Made by a program: the position numbers and the translations under genes. A stretch of 5,837 nt of DNA from Treponema sp. (GTDB lineage Bacteria > Spirochaetota > Spirochaetia > Treponematales > Breznakiellaceae). The notes under the pieces were generated by a model that was given only the letters and a program-made list of their open reading frames with translations, was not told the DNA's origin and ran no database searches. Numbering within the stretch: position 1 is the first letter of the stretch; the number at the start of each line of letters is the position of its first letter. Location of the stretch: NCBI GenBank assembly GCA_031258505.1, contig JAIRMT010000085.1, forward strand, positions 1 to 5,837, written 5' to 3'. Below, one piece after another: positions 1 through 3,158 of this stretch.

Positions 1-19
1 TCTTTAAACCTAAAGGGCA

Positions 20-262
20 AGGGATGCAACGCCGTCTGCCATTAGGCAGACCTCCCTGTAAAAAATAGCTCGTCTGTCCAAACCGTCAAGCGTCTATCCG
101 CTTTGTCTGATCCCACACGACTCACATTGCTGTCAACCGATTAGTTGCCCTTAGCCAATGGTATACAGGCGTTCGTGGGCTTATGCCCGCAACCAAGCCG
201 TCTCCCTAACTGGCCGGAATTACAATGATTATAGTAGAGCCACACAGCGACCGTGTCAAGCA
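20..262 (+). ncRNA. Structured RNA candidate, HEARO / omega-RNA-like, without a nuclease ORF
   Basis: Seen: a run of hairpins on the plus strand. 34-40/45-51 is a perfect 7-bp stem with loop ATTA. 88-92 pairs with 99-103. 125-129 pairs with 156-160 and encloses CAAC/GTTG (134-137/144-147). The strongest hairpin is 168-199: GGCGTT, bulged C, GTGGGC, loop TTAT, GCCCGCAAC, bulged CAA, GCC, giving 12 bp with one G-U. TGGC 211-214 pairs with GCCA 239-242, and ACAC 242-245 with GTGT 253-256. Family knowledge: HEARO RNA (Rfam RF02033) is the omega-RNA guide of IscB/IsrB nucleases and lies directly 5' of their ORF. The stretch around 160-260 (CAGGCGTTCGTGGGC, then AGAGCCACACAGCGACCGTG) resembles such leaders as I remember them; no search was run. 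Odd: no iscB, isrB or tnpB reading frame follows, and no ribosome binding site lies after 260. The ends are approximate, and the 5' end or guide could start nearer the window edge. It could instead be another structured RNA or mobile-element end. Confidence 0.45.
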
Positions 263-270
263 ATTATTTC

Positions 271-384
271 ACAAAAAAGAAATTCGCCACGGAGGACACA
301 GAGTAACACGGAGAAAACGGGATGGGTAACTAAAACTCCGCCAAACTCCGTGGTTTTTCTAATCACTCTATCTGTGGTTTTAGT
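271..384. repeat. Imperfect palindromic intergenic repeat with CACGGAG-type words
   Basis: The word CACGGAG or a variant recurs at 288-294 (CACGGAG), 297-303 (CACAGAG) and 307-313 (CACGGAG), and its complement returns at 346-353. CCACGGAG (287-294) pairs perfectly with CTCCGTGG (346-353), CGGAG (309-313) pairs with CTCCG (336-340) inside it, and ACTAAAAC (329-336) pairs with GTTTTAGT (377-384). Repeats of this style are common as dispersed palindromic intergenic elements in environmental bacterial genomes (general impression, no search). No target duplication was found. It begins where the RNA-like element to its left ends, so it may have replaced sequence there. Confidence 0.5.
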
Positions 385-540
385 CCTATCAGACTACTGA
401 AGGTAAGGGCAAGTCAGACGCTAGTGTACGGTAGGTTAGACGCTGACTTGGGAAGCTATGCGGTGGAGATGTTAGGTGATTCAAAGTTTGCCGTACTTTA
501 GTGCCAGAGACCTTTCCCGGTGCCAGAGACCCAAAGACTG
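385..540. other. Intergenic stretch with short repeats only
   Basis: No credible gene. CAAGTCAG (410-417) and CTGACTTG (443-450) form an 8-bp inverted repeat around a 25-nt spacer. The 12-mer GTGCCAGAGACC occurs at 501-512 and again at 520-531, just before the 21-bp array begins. No convincing plus-strand promoter driving the array was seen. Confidence 0.5.
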
Positions 541-863
541 TCGAGCTGTTGGGGTGTGCTGTCGGGCTGTTGGGGTAGAACATCGGGCTGTTGGGGCATG
601 ACGTCGGGCTGTTGGGTTGCGCCGTCGGGTTGCCGGTGTGCGCTGTCAGGCTGTTAGGGCAGAACGTTGGGCTGCTGGGGCATAGCGTCGGGCTGTTAGG
701 GCAGAACGTTGGGCTGTTGGGGTGCGCTGTCGGGCTGTTGAGGTGCGCTGTCGGGCTGTGGGGGGAGAACGTCGGGCTGTGCGGGCGCACTATCGGGCTG
801 TTGGGGTAGAACGTCGGACTATTGGGGCAGAACGTCGGGCTGTTGGAGCAGAACTTCGGGCTG
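541..863. repeat. 21-bp tandem array A, 15 full units plus a partial
   Basis: Units start at 541, 562, 583, 604, 625, 646, 667, 688, 709, 730, 751, 772, 793, 814 and 835, with a partial at 856-863. There is not one insertion or deletion. Each unit opens with a conserved core, TCGGGCTGTTGGGG, followed by a seven-base tail that switches among a few forms: TAGAACG, CAGAACG, TGCGCTG, CATGACG, CATAGCG. The core varies little (TTGGG, TCAGG, GCTGCT). Because the period is a multiple of three, several reading frames stay open on both strands. The minus strand reads as a heptapeptide (P-N-S-P-T-F-C/Y), the plus strand as V-G-L-L-G-Q-N. The plus strand is G-rich, with two G-runs per unit. No spacers, so not CRISPR. 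Confidence 0.95.
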
Positions 864-900
864 AAGCGAGGGGCGGTAACGAAGTAGCCGCGACTTCCCC
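861..900. repeat. Dispersed repeat, copy 1 (copy 2 at 1273-1313)
   Basis: About 40 bp shared with 1273-1313: CTGRAGCGAGGGG, a short variable step, AACGAAGT, then GCCGCGACTTCCCC. Copy 2 has one extra T and a perfect GGCAAC/GTTGCC hairpin, which copy 1 has lost (GGTAAC against GTAGCC). The two copies bracket the second tandem array, lying just after the first array and just after the second. Confidence 0.75.
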
Positions 901-905
901 GTGCA

Positions 906-947
906 GCGATTTGATACTCCCGGACGGCGATTTGATACTCCCGGATG
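906..947. repeat. Two-unit 21-bp tandem duplication of unrelated sequence
   Basis: GCGATTTGATACTCCCGGA occurs at 906-924 and at 927-945, a shift of exactly 21 bp, with CG or TG completing the unit. The sequence is unrelated to the G-rich units on either side but shares their period. The minus strand reads as a duplicated heptapeptide (R-E-Y-Q-I-A-V/A). Confidence 0.9.
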
Positions 948-963
948 ACGACGGGGAACAACC

Positions 964-1187
964 CCGCGACGAAGGGGTAGAGCGCCGAACTATTGGGGTA
1001 GAGCGTCGGGGCGAAGGGGTAGAGCGCCGGACTGTTGGGGTAGAACGCCGGGCTGTTGGGGTAGAGCGTCGCGGCGAAGGGGTAGAGCGCTGGGTTGTTG
1101 GGATAGAGCGCCGGGCTGTTGGGATAGAGCGTCGCGGCGAAGGGGTAGAACGCCGGGCTGTTAGGGCATGGCGTCGGGCTGCTGGGG
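964..1187. repeat. 21-bp tandem array B, 10 full units plus a partial, with 63-bp higher-order pattern
   Basis: Full units start at 964, 985, 1006, 1027, 1048, 1069, 1090, 1111, 1132 and 1153, with a partial at 1174-1187. Two types share the tail GGGGTAGAGCG: type X opens CCGGGCTGTT and type Y opens TCGCGGCGAA or similar. The order is Y X Y X X Y X X Y X (X), so from 1006 the pattern is a 63-bp Y-X-X trimer. Units have mostly TAGAGCG or TAGAACG tails, unlike the more mixed array A. There are no indels. On the minus strand type X reads P-N-S-P-A-L-Y and type Y reads P-F-A-A-T-L-Y. Confidence 0.95.
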
Positions 1188-1192
1188 AGTTT

Positions 1193-1222
1193 GCGGGGGC
1201 GTTGCGGGAGCAGCGCCCCCGC
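1193..1222 (+). other. 13-bp GC-rich hairpin with a GGGA (GNRA) tetraloop
   Basis: GCGGGGGCG (1193-1201) pairs perfectly with CGCCCCCGC (1214-1222). The stem continues inward as TTGC (1202-1205) with GCAG (1210-1213), including one T-G pair, and closes on GGGA (1206-1209), which fits the GNRA rule on the plus strand. On the minus strand the wobble becomes a C-A mismatch and the loop is TCCC, so the fold favours plus-strand RNA. There is no T-run after it, so it is not an intrinsic terminator. CCCCC (1216-1220) can also pair with GGGGG (1226-1230), giving a competing fold. Confidence 0.7.
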
Positions 1223-1249
1223 AGAGGGGGAAGCGGAAGACCCGCCTAA

Positions 1250-1263
1250 GCCCGCTTGCGGGC
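1250..1263. repeat. Short perfect palindromic hairpin GCCCGC-TT-GCGGGC
   Basis: A 6-bp perfect stem with a two-base loop, similar in style to REP/PU-type extragenic hairpins. It lies between the GNRA-loop hairpin and the second copy of the dispersed repeat. No function can be assigned. Confidence 0.5.
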
Positions 1264-1281
1264 GACTCGGGGCTGGAGCGA

Positions 1282-1324
1282 GGGGTCGGCAACGAAGTTG
1301 CCGCGACTTCCCCCTTTTGTTTTT
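1282..1324 (+). terminator. Intrinsic terminator, plus strand
   Basis: Stem segments GGG (1282-1284), GTC (1285-1287) and GGCAAC (1288-1293) pair with GTTGCC (1297-1302), GAC (1305-1307) and CCC (1310-1312) around the loop GAA. Two-base bulges GC and TT lie on the 3' side. The tract TTTTGTTTTT (1315-1324) follows. The stem is copy 2 of the dispersed repeat. It would end rightward transcription coming out of the tandem arrays before it reaches the 3' end of the convergent sirtuin gene. The minus strand has no T tail here. Confidence 0.6.
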
Positions 1325-1392
1325 AATATGGCTCGCGTTTCCATAACGCGGCGCAAACACTCGTACTGGTGGTTAGTGTTGTTTACCGAGAG

Positions 1393-1418
1393 CGCCGTAA
1401 AGCCTATGGCTTTAGGCG
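1393..1418 (-). terminator. Hairpin just 3' of the sirtuin gene
   Basis: TAAAGCC (1398-1404) pairs with GGCTTTA (1408-1414) around loop TAT, extended by CGCC (1393-1396) with GGCG (1415-1418) across one bulged G (1397), for 11 bp in all. It starts about 12 nt after the sirtuin stop codon. No T-run follows on either strand, so it may be a weak or factor-dependent terminator, or an mRNA 3'-end stabiliser. Confidence 0.4.
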
Positions 1419-1429
1419 AGGAGGCAAGA

Positions 1430-2188
1430 TCATTGCTCGGCATCCAGCAGTTTGCTCAAGCCGGTAAACACCTCACCCAAGTCCTCAAAACGCAGAGGGG
1501 AATAGCGGTCGAGTGGGGTTTCCATGTTGTTAATAATGACGATTTCGCCGCCATGCCTGATGGTGATCTGAGGGACACCAGCGGCAGGGTACACGGTGAG
1601 GCTTGTTCCCAGCACCAGCATAAGGTCAGCCTTTGACGCCTCACGCTCCGCGTCGCGGAGCGCATCCGCAGGCAGGCTTTCGCCAAAAAAGGTGATGGCT
1701 GGCTTTACCACACGCCCACACTTTGGACAGCGCGGCAGGTCGCCGGCTTTCACAATGGCGCTGACTTCCTCAAAGCTCATACGCACGCCAGCGCAACGCA
1801 GACAGTAATGTATCTTAGGCGAGCCGTGTATCTCAATGACGCGCTTGCTGCCGCCCTTCTGGTGCAAGAGGTCAATGTTCTGGGTGATGATCGCCTTGAG
1901 CAGACCGCGCTGTTCCAGCGCCGCAAGACCAGTATGCACGATGGACGGTTCTTTTTTATCAACATTGTATATAAAAGAACCAGCAGTCTTGTAGTAATAG
2001 GACGGGTCTTGCTCGAAGTAGTCGATGTCGAACATCTTTTCCGCGTCCATTTCTTTATACAAACCGTCTTTGCCCCGAAAGTCCCGTATGCCCGACAGGG
2101 TACTCACTCCAGCGCCAGTGAGCGCCACGCAATGGCGGGCATGTTGAATCTTCCCAAAAAGCGTTTCAATAGCATTGGTATCGTTCAT
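1430..2188 (-). CDS. Sirtuin, NAD-dependent protein deacetylase (Sir2 family)
   Basis: A cytoplasmic enzyme that removes acetyl (or related acyl) groups from protein lysines, consuming NAD+ and releasing nicotinamide and O-acyl-ADP-ribose. Seen in 252 residues, the usual bacterial length: NAD-binding GAGVST (25-30) and GIRDFRG (33-39); TQNID (102-106); catalytic His121 in EIHGS; one zinc site from Cys129, Cys132, Cys154 and Cys157; FFGE (167-170); GTSLTVYPAAG (194-204). The overall sequence is close to Thermotoga maritima Sir2 (class U) as recalled. The Arg in GIRDFRG, where class U usually has Pro, is more typical of the CobB class, so substrate range is uncertain. The ATG is the only sensible start (next Met is residue 47), but it has no Shine-Dalgarno sequence; the promoter sits right against it. 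The gene is separated from the ATPase gene by a hairpin and a mobile-looking insertion, so it is probably a separate transcript. Confidence 0.95.
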   Translation of the reverse strand: MNDTNAIETLFGKIQHARHCVALTGAGVSTLSGIRDFRGKDGLYKEMDAEKMFDIDYFEQDPSYYYKTAGSFIYNVDKKEPSIVHTGLAALEQRGLLKAIITQNIDLLHQKGGSKRVIEIHGSPKIHYCLRCAGVRMSFEEVSAIVKAGDLPRCPKCGRVVKPAITFFGESLPADALRDAEREASKADLMLVLGTSLTVYPAAGVPQITIRHGGEIVIINNMETPLDRYSPLRFEDLGEVFTGLSKLLDAEQ

Positions 2189-2194
2189 ATCATT

Positions 2195-2223
2195 AGTGTA
2201 GCAAGTTTGTGGGATTTTGAGAA
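2195..2223 (-). promoter_or_regulatory. Sirtuin gene promoter, extended -10, predicted leaderless start
   Basis: On the minus strand TACACT (2195-2200) matches 4 of 6 bases of the -10 consensus and is preceded by TGC, giving an extended -10. TTCTCA (2218-2223) is a weak -35 at 17-bp spacing. Six bases follow the -10 before the A of the ATG at 2188, so the normal start point falls on that A. The absence of a ribosome binding site fits. The -35 abuts the left flanking repeat of the palindromic insertion. Confidence 0.5.
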
Positions 2224-2230
2224 GTATTAA

Positions 2231-2372
2231 CTCATGTTACGCAGGAAGAAAAAGCGGTAAGAATTGGTCATCGAATGGACGCTAATATACGCGAATATTT
2301 CAGTTCTCTCAAGAAGATTCGCGTTCATTCGCGTAATTCGATGATCTTTTTCTTTCCGGTGCGTAAGGCGAG
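2231..2372. mobile_element. MITE-like palindromic insertion with 7-bp target duplication
   Basis: A 142-bp element flanked immediately on both sides by GTATTAA (2224-2230 and 2373-2379). Its ends are imperfect inverted repeats: CTCATGTTACGC (2231-2242) against the complement of 2361-2372, CTCGCCTTACGC. Further paired arms follow in nested order: AAGAAAAAG 2246-2254 with 2346-2354; TCATCGAAT 2268-2276 with 2336-2344; ACGCGAAT 2289-2296 with 2317-2324; TTCT 2304-2307 with AGAA 2312-2315. There is no reading frame inside, so it would depend on a transposase elsewhere. It separates the ATPase gene from the sirtuin promoter. The 7-bp direct repeat exactly abutting the inverted repeats is the main reason for calling insertion rather than a plain hairpin. 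The transposase family is unknown. Confidence 0.65.
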
Positions 2373-2378
2373 GTATTA

Positions 2379-2412
2379 AGAAGCGGCTCATGCAAGCCGC
2401 TTCTGTTTTGTT
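2379..2412. terminator. Bidirectional terminator-like hairpin after the ATPase gene
   Basis: A perfect 10-bp stem, AGAAGCGGCT (2379-2388) with AGCCGCTTCT (2395-2404), loop CATGCA. On the minus strand it lies 17 nt after the ATPase stop and is preceded by AACAAAAC, but its 3' tail (TAATACC) is poor in T. On the plus strand the tail is GTTTTGTT (2405-2412). It most likely ends the EF-G/ATPase transcript and may also stop plus-strand antisense transcription. Confidence 0.6.
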
Positions 2413-2421
2413 AGAGAAGTC

Positions 2422-3126
2422 TCAGCCTTCCAGTATCAGCAGGGTGCGGTGGTCAAGGCGCAGAGGCGGGGTCTGCGGGTTATAGGCGTCGTGGTCTTTG
2501 GATACCATGAGCGCGATGTGATCCTGCTTTGGTTCCAGCGTGATAACCACGTCCAGCAGGTCTACATAATCCTTGATGATAAGGGGAAGCCGCTGTTTGT
2601 CATACTGCGGTTCTTTGCTCTGGAGGTTGCAACTGTACCAAACGCTTAAGCCCATTTCAGCGGCAAAGGCGCGCGTCTCAGCGAAACGAGCGCGGTCGGC
2701 GCGGGAGAAATCAAGGCCATCGACAATGATTGACTCGGCTTTGAATCCGCCCTCAATGATCATGGCCCGCAGGCTCCGGTTGATCTGCTCGCTGGTAACA
2801 CCTTCCTGATTAAAGTTCATCAGCACACGGTTCTTCACCAGCTCGCCTTTGAGGTCTTTGATGTCAACGACATTGCGTTTTTTGAAGAGTTCCTCAAAGA
2901 TGTTTTCGTACCATGAGATTACATAGTCCGTATGCTGGGTAAAGGAAACGTGAATGACCTTTTTCCCCTGCAAGAGCTTGTCCAGGGCAAGCTGTACCAG
3001 CACGGATGTTTTGCCAATGCCGCTCGGCGAGGCGATGATGCCGATTTCGCCGGACTGGAGTCCACCCTGGATGGACTTCTCAAAAACGCGAACTGGACTT
3101 CGTTGCACAATTTCATCTGTTATCAT
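2422..3126 (-). CDS. RecA/KaiC-like P-loop ATPase, function unknown
   Basis: 234 residues, probably cytoplasmic, with no signal peptide or membrane segment. Seen: a RecA-superfamily core. Residues 21-58 read like the start of KaiC, RadA and DnaB ATPase domains (GGLQSGEIGII, then a P-loop ending GIGKTS at 36-41, then LALDKLLQGKKVIHVSF). The P-loop has Ser33 where Gly or Ala is usual. A Walker B strand, SIIVDGLDF (132-140, Asp136), follows, and a later strand pair (SVWYSCNL 161-168, VVITLEP 193-199) fits the fold. No N-terminal zinc finger (RadA), helicase domain (DnaB) or second KaiC domain is present, so the exact role is not recognised. The start is supported by AGGAG (3134-3138) 7 nt upstream of the ATG. 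The gene begins 32 nt after EF-G stops and has no promoter of its own visible, so it should be cotranscribed with EF-G. Stop TGA, then a hairpin. Confidence 0.8.
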   Translation of the reverse strand: MITDEIVQRSPVRVFEKSIQGGLQSGEIGIIASPSGIGKTSVLVQLALDKLLQGKKVIHVSFTQHTDYVISWYENIFEELFKKRNVVDIKDLKGELVKNRVLMNFNQEGVTSEQINRSLRAMIIEGGFKAESIIVDGLDFSRADRARFAETRAFAAEMGLSVWYSCNLQSKEPQYDKQRLPLIIKDYVDLLDVVITLEPKQDHIALMVSKDHDAYNPQTPPLRLDHRTLLILEG

Positions 3127-3158
3127 GCTTTTGCTCCTAAAGAATCTTGATGAGGGAC

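Noticed and set aside
228..259. Minus-strand promoter: TTGACA (254-259) with TACTAT (231-236) at 17 bp, or TATAAT (228-233) at 20 bp
   Set aside because: The good -10 is at poor spacing and the correctly spaced -10 is poor. It would drive RNA antisense to the structured element with no gene ahead in the window. Possible, but not supported enough to annotate.
1..270. tmRNA, RNase P RNA, SRP RNA or tRNA
   Set aside because: None of the conserved signatures of these RNAs (for example a tRNA-like acceptor end or the RNase P core) was found on either strand.
158..400. 80-codon plus-strand frame
   Set aside because: It starts inside the RNA-like hairpin region, runs through the palindromic repeat, and its product has no recognisable features.
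541..1187. CRISPR array
   Set aside because: Units are contiguous 21-mers with no spacers between repeats, and no cas genes are present.
591..1249. Plus-strand frames of 72 and 175 codons through the arrays
   Set aside because: Low-complexity products of the repeat period; no ribosome binding site and no domain.
389..1360. Pro/Ser-rich 323-aa protein as an annotated gene
   Set aside because: GTG start with no ribosome binding site, no recognisable domain or signal peptide, other frames equally open because of the 21-bp period, and no codon-type conservation. Kept only as a finding.
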